This document shows positions 1-9,729 of a DNA stretch of 64,000 bases, piece by piece; the first letter of the stretch is position 1; every line of letters begins with the position of its first letter. This DNA is from Nansenia antarctica. Lineage: Eukaryota > Chordata > Actinopteri > Argentiniformes > Microstomatidae. The DNA lies in contig OZ022346.1 of NCBI GenBank assembly GCA_963989245.1, positions 5,064,881-5,128,880 on the forward strand, in the 5' to 3' direction. The notes under the pieces were generated by a model. It did no database searches. It had not been told where the DNA came from and saw only the letters and a program-made list of their open reading frames with translations. The translations under genes and the position numbers were made by a program.

Positions 1-3000
1 CGGCCGCAGCGCCCAGGACCTCCACCCAGCCTGAGAGCCGATCCCCGACGAACGGTGGCGGAGATGACAGAGGGGGCGTAGCTGCCTGTGATGGAGCATT
101 GCGGTTGCAGTCCGCGCACCCGGTCCTGACAGTGCGGATATCCCCAGACATCCCAGGCCAGTAGACTATGGCCCGGGCGTGCTGCTCCATCGCCGAAACC
201 CCCTGGTGGGCAGCATGAAGGTGTCGAAGGACTCTCTCGCGGAGGGATAGGGGAATCACGACGCGATCCTGATACAGCAAGACCCCGTCCTGCGCATAGA
301 TGGAGTCACAGACCGGCGACAAACTCACCACGGCAGGGTCATGCGCGTCCACTCCGTCCCCGTGCTCAATCATGTCCAGCAGGCGGCCGAGGCATGCGTC
401 AGCCGCTGTCTCTTGCGCGAGGAGGGGCCAGGAGACGGCGCCGAGCTCCTGAGCATCGATGCAGATGGAAGCCATGAGTGCCAACTCGACAGTGTCAGGC
501 ACGCCTGGCGGTTCCAGGGAGAGGCCGCTAGCCGAGCCCGAGGGGGAAGGGTGCCTTGAGGCAGCGTCAGCGGCATGGTTGCTCACGCCAGGGAGGTAAA
601 CAATCTCGAAACGCCATGGGAGGGTACGCTGTTTGAGCCTGAACAAGCGTGAGTTTGTGATCTCGTCGAGTGTGCGGTCCCCGAAGATCTTCACCAGGGG
701 CTTGTGGTCGGTGACCACGACGAGATCGTCGCATCCCTGCGTGAAGTATCGTGCCTGCTCCAGACCCCAGGCCACGGCCAGGGCCTCCCCTTCGATAGCC
801 GCATAACGCTGCTCCGCGGAGGACAGGAAGCGAGACCCAGCGAGTGTGATTCTCCAACCTCCCGGGCAGCAGTCCGGCACGCCCGAGGCACAGCTGCAAT
901 GCTGTTGGAGAAGGAAGTAGCCAATGCCTCGCCTGGACCAGTCGGGGCGGAGGCAGGTGCGCTTCTGCATGTCAAAGATCTCTACACCTTCGCGAATGGC
1001 CCCAATTATGGCATGCTTAGACGCCTGGAAGGCCTCCTCCAGCTCGGTTGACCATGCGAACTTGCAGCGTGGGCTGAGGAAGGGCTTGAAAGGAGCCATA
1101 GTATCGCGCAACTGGGCGTAGTTAGTCACTTGATTGAAAAGGCCGAACCAGCTTCTGATATCTGTCGTGGAGACCGGGCTGGGGAAGTCCCGGATGGCGT
1201 CCAGGTATTTGGGAAGTGGCTCGATGGTAGCGTCCGACACCCTGAAGCCAGCGAAGTCCACGCTCCTCTGCGCAAACTGAAACTTGCCCGGGTTCAACAC
1301 GACGCCTGACCGCCCGACACGTGTCAGGAAATCGATGGTCCTCCACCAGTGCTGCTCCAAGTCGGTGTCGTAGTGGACCGTGTCATCCACACACCGTTCC
1401 TTGCGTTCAAAGTCTGAGAGGATGGCGTCAAAACGGCGGTTGTAGCCATCACCCGACGAGAGGAAACCCTGTGGTGCCCTGGTGTAACGCCACCGGCCAA
1501 AGGGAGTGATGAAAGTTGTCAGATGACGGTCAGACTCGCGCAGTGGCACACTGTGATAACCATTCCAAGCGTCCGTGACTGTCTTCCAGGTGCCCTTCGG
1601 GACACGACGTGCGAGGTGGAATGGGGACTCAGTGGCGAACGTCTCACGCTGGCAGAACTTATTGAGAGGGGAAAGGTCCACGGTCCTGCGGGGGGACCCG
1701 TCGTGCTTCCGGGTAACCACCATCCGGTGGCACCATGTAACCGGTTCGCCGTACGGCACACGCTCGATGACACCAAGGGCCTCGTCCCGGAGAAGGTCGT
1801 CGTGGACCTTCTGCTGCCAGTGGAGAGGCACACCGGCTGCGGTGTGGCACGCTTTCGGCGCGGCAGCAGGGTCCACATGCATCTCGACGGGCGGCCCCTC
1901 CATGCAAGGCAATGCCCGATGGGGGCACGTGTTAAATGTAGATGAGGCATACCTCTCAATCAACCACCCCTTCATCCGGCTATTGTTCTCAGGCTCGCAA
2001 GAGAATGGCAGTGCCGCGGGGCGTGACGGAGGGACTGCACGCTGTGGACACGAGCACCTGGCGTCATGGGGGTCGCTCGGGCCGTTGCAGCCGCCGTTGG
2101 CGGACTTCAATGCATTAACAGACAAGGGCCGATCCGGCGAGGAAGGGGGGGCAGGATCGTGCGTGTCCCTGGGTCGCCCCGCACCACCTGTTGGGAAGTC
2201 CTTAGGCAGGAGGCTGAGGTTGAGCAGCGACTCATAGGAGAGGTACATTCCCCGGACCGAGCTCACATACACCATTGAGCGGCAGGACGACACCTCGCCG
2301 CCGTTGGAGACCGCCGAGAGTGTAGCAAAGAATGCGCCATCAATGGCTATGGGGGAGCGATTTGCAGCCGAGAGGCTGAGGCTAACAGGGCGCAGGTCGT
2401 CACGCGAGAATCCGCAGGACAGGTACTCCTCTAACGACCAAATGTCCGACTGCGCACCTGTGTCTGCGATGGCGGACACCTCCACCATGTTCCCCGAGGG
2501 CTGACAGCTGGCGCCGCCCCCCTGACCCACCGGATTGTCAATCGAGACGGAGATCAGTGCCCGGGGGTGTTCCCTCAGCCTGGCCCGCCTCCATTCGCCC
2601 TTGGAGAAGATATGGTGCTCGAGTCTGAGTGGTGCCGTTGTGCGGCGCCGACGATGGTTCCCGTAGTGTCGATCTGGGCGCGCCTCAGACTGAATGACCG
2701 AGAGCTGGGAGATTGGCTCCGACTCCAGGGCGGCCTGCTGACCGTTAGACGGCGTCCGCAACCACACCTCGGATCCCATGGTAGCCTGCTGACCGTCAAA
2801 TGGTGGCAGCCGCCGCTTGCGTCGACGGGCCTTGAAGCAGTCGACACAGAGCTGGTGAGGCCTGATGTTCCATCCGCGAGACCCCTCTGTAAAGACATGG
2901 AACGTATTCTGACACCCTGGGCACACGGCTCGTTTTGCCACATCAGCTGGACTCGGGGCCAAGGAGGGGCTCCGCTGTGGGCTTGGCTGTGGGTCCTTCC

Positions 3001-3715
3001 TCAAGCGCTGGAATGAGGAGACAGCCGACAGGGCGGATGATGGAAGGGCGTTACGAGCCATCTCCTTGCCCTCGACGAGCGCGACCACATCATTAACGGG
3101 CTTCAGAAGAATGTCAGGCGTCCCTAACGCCTCGCGGCGTATGTCCGGGTCGTAGATCCCATTAACAAGGACATCGCGGATGATGTGATCAGTGTAGCTC
3201 ACACTCTTGCCACACTCGCAGACAGCCACGTAAGAGCACGTCTCCGCCTTCCCACGCACTCTGGCAGTAAAGGCGCGGAATGTCTCATCGCGTTCCTGGC
3301 GCAGCTGAAGCAGCTCTGTGCGCAGGACGCATGTGGCGACCGGGACAACGGCCAGCAAGCGCATAGCAGCAAGTAGTTCCTCTAGAGTCCCAGAGGCGAC
3401 GTCCGGGTCCGCTTTCAACAGGCTGTCTCCAAGTTCGATCCCCGCGCACTGAAACAGCTGGAACGGGGCCTGGGCCGCTCCAATGCCCGACCCCGCCCGG
3501 AAGACCTCCCACCGCCGGATGAACACGTTCCACTCCTCCGTTGAGATGCCGGTATCAACCCTAGGCCGCTCCATCCTCGGGCCTCGGGGAGCTGGGGTCT
3601 GAACCGCCGCACCTCGATGGAAATGTCCATGGTTTGTCAGCAAGACGATGGCGAGTGCTTCGGACACGTCTCTGGTCTCGAAGTCGCAGCCGGGGAAGGG
3701 GCATTCTACCTTCAT
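1..3715 (-). CDS. Ty3/gypsy LTR-retrotransposon polyprotein, partial (runs off left edge)
   Basis: Reading the minus strand from the ATG at 3713-3715, I find no stop codon down to position 1, about 1238 codons. Order of domains: an N-terminal C2H2-like motif (CPFPGCDF, then HGHFH), a gag-like region with a CxxC...CxxC cluster near residues 270-300, an aspartic protease signature ADTGAQSD near residue 418, reverse transcriptase (TVDLSPLN, TDAWNGYHSVPL, catalytic CVDDTVHYD near residue 776), RNase H (D, E, D, D in DWSRRG, EGEALAVAW, TDHKPL, NHAADAASR) and an integrase HHCC zinc finger near residues 1162-1210. The integrase core lies outside the window. Family knowledge: this is the Ty3/gypsy order, here with gag and pol in one frame. 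The region is GC-rich against AT-rich flanks, which fits a fairly young or transferred insertion. No env-like part is visible. Confidence 0.9.
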   Translation of the reverse strand, partial: MKVECPFPGCDFETRDVSEALAIVLLTNHGHFHRGAAVQTPAPRGPRMERPRVDTGISTEEWNVFIRRWEVFRAGSGIGAAQAPFQLFQCAGIELGDSLLKADPDVASGTLEELLAAMRLLAVVPVATCVLRTELLQLRQERDETFRAFTARVRGKAETCSYVAVCECGKSVSYTDHIIRDVLVNGIYDPDIRREALGTPDILLKPVNDVVALVEGKEMARNALPSSALSAVSSFQRLRKDPQPSPQRSPSLAPSPADVAKRAVCPGCQNTFHVFTEGSRGWNIRPHQLCVDCFKARRRKRRLPPFDGQQATMGSEVWLRTPSNGQQAALESEPISQLSVIQSEARPDRHYGNHRRRRTTAPLRLEHHIFSKGEWRRARLREHPRALISVSIDNPVGQGGGASCQPSGNMVEVSAIADTGAQSDIWSLEEYLSCGFSRDDLRPVSLSLSAANRSPIAIDGAFFATLSAVSNGGEVSSCRSMVYVSSVRGMYLSYESLLNLSLLPKDFPTGGAGRPRDTHDPAPPSSPDRPLSVNALKSANGGCNGPSDPHDARCSCPQRAVPPSRPAALPFSCEPENNSRMKGWLIERYASSTFNTCPHRALPCMEGPPVEMHVDPAAAPKACHTAAGVPLHWQQKVHDDLLRDEALGVIERVPYGEPVTWCHRMVVTRKHDGSPRRTVDLSPLNKFCQRETFATESPFHLARRVPKGTWKTVTDAWNGYHSVPLRESDRHLTTFITPFGRWRYTRAPQGFLSSGDGYNRRFDAILSDFERKERCVDDTVHYDTDLEQHWWRTIDFLTRVGRSGVVLNPGKFQFAQRSVDFAGFRVSDATIEPLPKYLDAIRDFPSPVSTTDIRSWFGLFNQVTNYAQLRDTMAPFKPFLSPRCKFAWSTELEEAFQASKHAIIGAIREGVEIFDMQKRTCLRPDWSRRGIGYFLLQQHCSCASGVPDCCPGGWRITLAGSRFLSSAEQRYAAIEGEALAVAWGLEQARYFTQGCDDLVVVTDHKPLVKIFGDRTLDEITNSRLFRLKQRTLPWRFEIVYLPGVSNHAADAASRHPSPSGSASGLSLEPPGVPDTVELALMASICIDAQELGAVSWPLLAQETAADACLGRLLDMIEHGDGVDAHDPAVVSLSPVCDSIYAQDGVLLYQDRVVIPLSLRERVLRHLHAAHQGVSAMEQHARAIVYWPGMSGDIRTVRTGCADCNRNAPSQAATPPLSSPPPFVGDRLSGWVEVLGAAA

Positions 3716-3716
3716 G

Positions 3717-3783
3717 GTGTTGACATGAAGAAGACTCCTCAATGTCTGTTTATAATATTTATTTAGACAAAGATGTCAACACC
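3717..3783 (-). repeat. Inverted repeat just upstream of the gypsy ORF (possible LTR/primer site)
   Basis: GGTGTTGACAT at 3717-3727 is the exact reverse complement of ATGTCAACACC at 3773-3783. The left arm lies directly before the gypsy start codon. Between the arms the minus strand carries an AATAAA-like signal and TATAAAC. Inference: either the edge of a 5' LTR (TG...CA ends) or a self-primer pairing as in Tf1/sushi elements. Confidence 0.45.
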
Positions 3784-4813
3784 CTGTGGGTGAGAATACA
3801 GTGTATGAGTAAATACAATTACCATAACAAGACATACATAACAAGATATAAACAAACAAGAACGATTACTGTTCACCAAAATCGGATAACAAGATACATA
3901 TAACTAATAACAGACTTACGTATAACAGGCAAACACGTCCTAACGAGAGAGGAGAAACACCGTGTATCCTCGGACCACCTGGCATCCACAATGGCAGCCA
4001 ACTTCTTCTCCTAACTCTAACCTCTTAACAGAGAGTACTAAACACATAACCCGATACTATCGCCCCCTAGCGGTCGGGAGTACACTCCACCCTGCAAAGG
4101 AGAGATGACAAATAGGCGGAAACATTTCTCAGTAGAGTCGAACGGTGATGGATCATCATCCTTTACGCGTATCCTTAACTGTAGTTACATTTCGCGTGTC
4201 ATATGCCATTAGACATGGAAATATGTCAATGCGCGGCTGTCATGCACAAATCAGCTTGTAACGTTAGACACACAGCACATCGGCATAATAACGTTTTGTT
4301 GTTGTTGTGCTTGTTATAAAGAAAAGGTCTATAATGCATTTAAATGAATGATACAACCCATTAATAATATTACATAATAACAACTGCTCGGATTAGATTG
4401 CGGGTGCCGCTACATGGAAATAGGTAAAAATGTGCATCATGTACAAGTCAGCCGAAAGTTTGACAGATAACTTTACATATGTGTACCATCATCCGCTGTC
4501 AAACGCCACAGGTAATAATTGATTTATGATTGTACATCTCTGAAATGCTCGACTGTCATGCAGCGTTACGTTACTGTAACATTAGACACAGCACCGACAT
4601 AAAAGCGATTTTTTTTTTGGTTATGCTTGTTATAAATAAAAGCTCTATAATGCATTGTAATGACATTAAACTAACATAATAACATGGTTATCATACTTTT
4701 TCAAATCTTTATTAATAAGTAATTACAGAGAAAGTAAAATGACATTTCCGCATTGAATAGAGCGACATAACATTTCTGTAGATGATTCGCAATGCATCCT
4801 GGAATCAAGGGGT
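3728..4813. other. AT-rich non-coding stretch
   Basis: No convincing gene. It probably contains the 5' LTR/leader of the gypsy element, but I could not place the LTR start. Two diverged copies of one repeat lie at about 4260-4345 and 4570-4665 (shared TGCTTGTTATAAA and CTCTATAATGCATT-type blocks). A CTCF-like core occurs near 4062-4076. Confidence 0.4.
4560..4740 (+). repeat. Dispersed repeat, second copy inverted near 60640-60830
   Basis: The blocks TTATGCTTGTTATAAATAAA, ATGCATTGTAATGACATTAA and AATCTTTATTAATAAG recur in the same order, with substitutions, on the opposite strand at 60640-60830. There the repeat lies inside a TIR element (60429-61592), so this copy may be a relic of the same non-autonomous DNA transposon. 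Confidence 0.55.
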
Positions 4814-4846
4814 AAGGCAAGGCAAGGCAAGGCAAGGCAAGGCAAG
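4814..4846 (-). repeat. (GGCAA)n LINE tail
   Basis: About six perfect pentamers at the exact 3' end of the L2 element. Short tandem tails of this kind are usual for L2/CR1-group LINEs. Confidence 0.85.
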
Positions 4847-4916
4847 TTTATTTGTATAGCACATTTCATACAACAGGGGCAATTCAAAGTGCTTTACATG
4901 CATTATTTAAAAATAC

Positions 4917-5636
4917 AGCAAGAGGAGCATAAGAAAATAACAATTACAATGAATAAAAGCAAATATAAGAAGTAAATAGATCAAACATTTAAAAAGACAA
5001 TAGTTAATGGGAAAAAGACATTGATAGAAGTGTTTGTGTTTAATCATATCCCTCCACATCCTTCTACATCCCTCTACATCCCTCTACATCCCTCCACATC
5101 CCTCTACATCCCTCCACATCCCTCTACATCCCTCTACATCCCTCTACATCCCTCTACAACCCTCTACATCCCTCCACATCCCTCCACAACCCTCTACATC
5201 CCTCCACATCCCTCCACATTCCTCTACATCCCTCTACATCACTCTACATCCCTCTACACCCCTCTACATCCCTCCACATTCCTCTACAATCCTCTACATC
5301 CCTCTACATCCCTCCACATCACTCTACATCCCTCTACATCCCTCTACATCCCTCCACATCCCTTCACATCCCTCTACATCCCTCCACATCCCTCCACATC
5401 CCTCCACATCCCTCTACATCCCTCTACATCCCTCCACATCCCTCTACATCCCTCTACATCCCTCTACATCCCTCTACACCACTCCATATCCCTCCACATC
5501 CCTCCACAAGAGGAGCATAAGAAAATAAAAATTACAATGAATAAAAGCAAATATAAGAAGTAAATAGATAAAACATTTAAAAAGACAATAGTTAATGGAA
5601 AAAAGACATTGATAGAAGTGTTTGTGTTTAATCATA
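4917..5636. repeat. Direct duplication of L2 3'UTR flanking a minisatellite
   Basis: About 125 bp beginning AGAGGAGCATAAGAAAATAA at about 4918-5044 is repeated nearly base for base at about 5511-5636. The minisatellite lies exactly between the two copies. Both end in GTTTGTGTTTAATCATA. Confidence 0.85.
5046..5506. repeat. 10-bp minisatellite, unit CATCCCTCTA / CATCCCTCCA
   Basis: About 46 units alternate between CTCTA and CTCCA variants. Open frames across it are artefacts of a simple 10-bp period read in three frames. Confidence 0.9.
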
Positions 5637-8221
5637 ACTGGTGCAAAACATGAAGGTTTTTAGCTTAGATTTAAATATTTTAAGGGTTTGGGCCTGTTTG
5701 ATTTCTTCAGGGAGTTTGTTCCAGGAGCATGCAGCAGCGTGACTGAAAGCTGCTGCACCGTGTTTTGTTTTTACTCTTGGAATTATTAGCTGATTTGTCT
5801 CAGCTGACCTTAGGGACCTTGCGGGAATATAGGGTGGGAGGAGATCTGATATGTATTTTGGTCCAAGACCATTTTGTGATTTGTATGTAATTAGGAGGAT
5901 TTTGAATTCAATTCTCTGAGAGACTGGTAGCCAGTGCAGGGATCTCAGGATTGGTGTAATGTGTTCAAATTTCTTTGTTTTTGTTAGGACCCTAGCAGCG
6001 GCGTTTTGGATGAGCTGCAATTTACGAACAGCTCCTTTAGATAGGCCTGTTAGTAGACCATTACAATAATCAAGTCTACTCGAAACAAATGCATGGATGA
6101 GTTTTTCAAGGTCTTGCTTGGACATGAAACCTCTCATTCTTGTTATGTTTTTCAGGTGATAGTAGGCTGATTTAGTTATTGAGTTTATGTGGCTGTTGAA
6201 GTTTAGATCGGAGTCTAGAATTACACCAAGATTTCTGACCTGTTTTTTACTGTGAAGAGAGAGAGAATCAAGTTTTGCACTGACTTTCGATCTTTTGTCA
6301 GGTGCACCGAATACAATTATCTCTGTTTTGTCCTTGTTTAGTTGGAGGAAGTTTTGTGTCATCCAGGCGTTTATTTGCTCAATGCAATTACAGAGATTGT
6401 CAATGGGACTATAGTCGTTCGGTGAGAGGGCTATGTAGATTTGAGTGTCATCCGCATAGTTGTGGTAGGCAATTTTGTTCTTTTTTATGATGTGTCCCAA
6501 TGGAAGCATGTAGAGATTGAATAGAAGGGGGCCAAGGATTGACCCTTGGGGAACCCCACATGTCATTTTAATTTGGTCAGATACAAAGTTGCCAATGGAG
6601 ACATAGTAGCTTCTGTCCTGTAGGTAGGATCTAAACCAGTTTAGGGCAGTGCCCGAGAGTCCTACCCAGGTTTTTAGTCTATCTATTAGAATGTCATGGT
6701 CTACAGTGTCAAAGGCAGCACTAAGATCTAGTAGTACCAAAACTGAGATTTTTCCGGAGTCTGTGTTTACGCGAATGTCATTAAGGACCTTAATAAGGGC
6801 CGTTTCAGTGCTATGTAGGGGGCGAAAGCCTGATTGAAAGTCATCAAAGAGATCATTTAGGGTCAAATAATTGCTAAGTTGTTCGTGGGCAACCATTTCA
6901 ATAATTTTTCCTGTACAGGGAAGGTTTGATATGGGTCTGTAGTTGTTTAGTACAAATGGGTCTAGGCCGTTCTTTTTTAGTAGAGGCTTAATAACTGCAG
7001 TTTTCAGGGCTTCAGGGAAGATTCCTGATGAAAGGGAGGTGTTAATTATTTGTATTAGTTCGCCTGCCATGCAGCTAAATATGTTTTTAAAAAAGCTTGT
7101 TGGCAGGACATCAAGGGCACAGGTGGATGGTTTAAGACGTGACATGATTTTATCTAGGGTCTTGTAATCAATGGTGTTAAATTGTGACATGGTTGTTATG
7201 TCCGCCCTATTTGGGGTTGTTAATGGGGACATGTTTTTCATGCCTGACACAGAAGACCTAATGCCTTGTCTAATGGTTTCTATTTTATTGTTAAAAAAGG
7301 ATGCAAGCTCATTGCATTTACTAGTTGAGTGAAATTCCTGAGCAATGGGTGTTGGGGGATTTGTTAGTCTGTCAACAGTTCTGAAAAGGATGCGGGCATT
7401 ATTTATGTTATTGTTTATGATCTTAGAGAAAAATGATTGCCTGGCACTTCTTATTTCTAAGTTATAGTTCTGAAGATTCTCTTTATAGATATCATAGTGG
7501 ACTTGAAGGTTTGTTTTTCTCCATCTGCGCTCTGCTTTACGACATTCTCTTTTTTGAGTCTTTACGGATGGGGCAGTTCTCCAGGGAGCTTTTTGCTTAC
7601 CAGAGATGCATTTGGATCTAATGGGTGCAATATCATCAATGGTTTTTGTGATTTTTAAGTTGAAATCGTGTAGAAGGTCATTTACTGAGGTTGGAATAGA
7701 AGTTTGGGGTGGGGGGGCTAGGGAAAAGGCCTGTGTGAACAGTGCACTGGTCTTTTCATTGATATATCGTTTGGAAATAGTTTTAGACATAGTTTGAATA
7801 ACAGGAAAGATAGATACGTCAAAGAATATGCAACAGTGGTCAGACAGGGCAATGTCAGTTACAACAACATTTGAAATATCTAGGCCTTTGGTGATGATAA
7901 GGTCCAGAGTGTGACCTCGATTATGAGTAGGGAGGTTCACATGTTGTTGAAGTTCAAAAACATCTAACAGAACAGAGAGTTCTTTGGCTTTGTTGTCCTC
8001 TGAGTTATCTACATGAATATTGAAATCACCAGCAATGATCAGACCATTAAATTCAGTAGTAATGATGGAGAGAAGCTCTGTAAGTTCATTAAAGAAGCTA
8101 GTAGAGTATTGGGGTGGTCTGTATAAAATTATAAAAATAATTCGAATGGAACATTTAAAAACAACTGAAAGATATTCAAATGATAAAAATTCCCCGAAGG
8201 ATTTCTGTTTGCAGTTAAAAC
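5628..8221 (-). CDS. L2 LINE endonuclease/reverse transcriptase ORF, 5'-partial
   Basis: An open frame runs from the truncation point near 8221 to the TAA at 5628-5630; the first GTG is at 7940, giving a 770-aa product from there. The part upstream of 7940 encodes the end of the apurinic-like endonuclease (IAGDFNIHVDNS). Downstream the frame has SDH near the endonuclease end, then RT motifs YRPISNLPCTGK, SGFRPLHSTETALIKVLNDI, LLDLSAAFDTVDHDIL, GVPQGSILGPLLFNLYM and the catalytic YADD. The C-terminus (LGVILDSDLNF, SRLDYCNGLL, NAAARVLT) is typical of L2/Maui. No stops or frameshifts interrupt it, so the copy is young, but the missing start and half endonuclease mean it should not move by itself. 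Confidence 0.85.
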
Positions 8222-8390
8222 TAGGGGTAGCGTACCCCTATGGCTTCAAAGCTAGTCTGGTCCTGGAATCGCCATGGCTCGATGAAATATGAATTGGGAT
8301 AGCCCTACCCCTAAACGTGAACGCGCAAATCAAGCCATAGGGGTGAAAACGAAGGGGTAGGGGTGAATTGGGATTGGCCCTAAGTGTCAT
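8222..8390. mobile_element. Short palindromic MITE-like repeat
   Basis: Several inverted blocks: TAGGGGTA/TACCCCTA, CCTATGGCTT/AAGCCATAGG, and TTGGGATAGCCCTACCCC against GGGGTAGGGGTGAATTGGGA. It directly abuts the truncated L2 end. The family is not recognised; it looks like a small non-autonomous DNA element. Confidence 0.45.
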
Positions 8391-8850
8391 CCAAGTCACA
8401 TGACGCGCGAGCCAACTAATCTCCCTGTCTGCTAAACTCTGCTGCTGTTGAAATAACGTTTAGTTTCAGGGAGCTAGGTACAATTCCAGACAGCATAGAG
8501 AACACAGTCACGGTAAACTGTTTTCGAAGTAATTCGGTCAGGGCTGCCGCTACTTACACATGCATCATTGTTAGACCACTGTTAGTGCTAGCGATATCTA
8601 TTTAACACCATTAGTGCTAGCGCTATTCCCCCCCTAAGGTTAGCCGCAAAAAGAAAATGTGTCACCTTTTTGGGCCATCACCAGTTTGCACCCCTGTTGA
8701 ATGTCTACACCTGCCATTTGATGCGTTCCCTACCCGCCTCCTTTACCCACATTGTAATCAGATAAAATACATTATTCAAGTATGCCTTGTTCTCACACAA
8801 GACTTGTATTAGTGACAACATCTCTGGTCACACTGCTTCAGTTCTATCAA
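8391..8850. other. Intronic or intergenic sequence
   Basis: No gene, RNA or clear repeat recognised. Probably part of the intron before the rock2 exon at 9491. Confidence 0.4.
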
Positions 8851-9144
8851 CACTAGAACAGCCACGGTGGGGTCATGGTGACCCTGTGAGTAAAACATTT
8901 TTTATACCTTTGCACTCGATCACATTTCAGGACCGTCCTTTCATTTCCTAGATATGTGTGCTTACATTTTCGAAATCACATCAGGATAAGCTAGTATAAA
9001 GCTATTTTCCAGTTTTTCTGTGTCGAAGGCAGGCTCATTTACAAGAAGTGCCCTCTAGTGGTCTTTGTGTGTAAGTAGCAGATTACCATTGTAAAGAGGG
9101 AGGCGGCTCTAATAGTAGGTAAAATCGGCACGGCTGTTCGAGTG
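8851..9144. mobile_element. TTAA-flanked piggyBac-like MITE, 294 bp
   Basis: Left end CACTAGAACAGCC and right end GGCTGTTCGAGTG are inverted repeats with one mismatch. They are flanked by TCAA (8847-8850) and TTAA (9145-9148). The interior matches the copies at 24060, 42841 and 55050. It has no transposase and carries a CTCF-like core at about 9049-9064. Confidence 0.7.
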
Positions 9145-9490
9145 TTAAGCTAACCTTGGAGTTTCACCTCATCCCATTTCCCCTCACATCATTCCTGTCA
9201 TGGCGACCTGGTGGTGATCAGACACACTCAGGGCTTGCTACGTTTTAATGCCCACAGATGTCCACATAGCTTTTAGCTACTGTTAGCCATTTAACCGTTT
9301 TGTTTGTTTAGAAAGATCTACACGTTTGCTGCTATTAGCAAACGCAGCATTTTATGTATATTTTAACATTTTCAGTGTGGCCAAAGAGGACAGCGACATG
9401 CAACAAACGACATGCATTCCTTTAAAATTCACCATTCCAACCACTTGAAATCTGACAGATTGTCCCTTTGGTCCTTCTCTCTCCCTGCAG

Positions 9491-9710
9491 TGAACTATGA
9501 CGTGTCTACTGCCAAGAACCTGCTCCTGCTGGCCCTGACACAAGAAGAGCAGCAGAAGTGGGTCAGCCGGCTGGTCAAGAAGATCCCCAAGAAGCCGCCG
9601 GCTCCTGAGCACTTCTCACAGCGCTCCTCACCCCGGGCCTCCATGAAGCTCCAGCCCAGCCAGTCCCAGAGACGGCCCAGCAGACAGCTGCTGCCTCCCA
9701 ACAAGACCAG
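9491..9710 (+). CDS. rock2: Rho-associated kinase, penultimate coding exon (ROCK2-like C-terminus)
   Basis: The exon is bounded by a good acceptor (CTCTCCCTGCAG) and donor (CCAG|GTCAGT). It enters with two bases of a codon and leaves with AG of a codon. The encoded text STAKNLLLLA, EEQQKWVSRLVKKIPKKPPA, SPRASMK and RRPSRQL matches the end of the PH domain and the C-terminal tail of ROCK2 as I remember it; ROCK1 has a different tail. ROCK kinases act downstream of RhoA and phosphorylate myosin phosphatase and LIM kinase; this part belongs to the split PH-C1 autoinhibitory and membrane-binding tail. Upstream exons are not in this window, so they should lie to the left. Reading past the donor gives a Gly-rich shadow without homology. 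Confidence 0.85.
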
Positions 9711-9729
9711 GTCAGTTACAGAGACACGT

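Larger units (their letters stand above)
4806..8221 (-). mobile_element. L2-clade LINE, 5'-truncated
   Basis: A LINE on the minus strand. The 3' end is a (GGCAA)n tail at 4814-4846 after the common teleost L2 3'UTR (a start like AAGTTTATTTGTATAGCACA on the plus strand). The body holds an endonuclease C-terminus plus reverse transcriptase ORF. Homology stops abruptly near 8221, inside the endonuclease domain, the usual 5' truncation of target-primed insertions. The 3'UTR is interrupted by a minisatellite at 5046-5506. Confidence 0.88.

Noticed and set aside
567..2278. Several plus and minus frames of 60-220 codons over 341-3630
   Set aside because: They are shadows of the gypsy polyprotein, whose own frame is open throughout on the minus strand.
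5021..5563. 180-codon Ser/Pro/Tyr repeat protein
   Set aside because: Product of a 10-bp minisatellite; three frames are similarly open.
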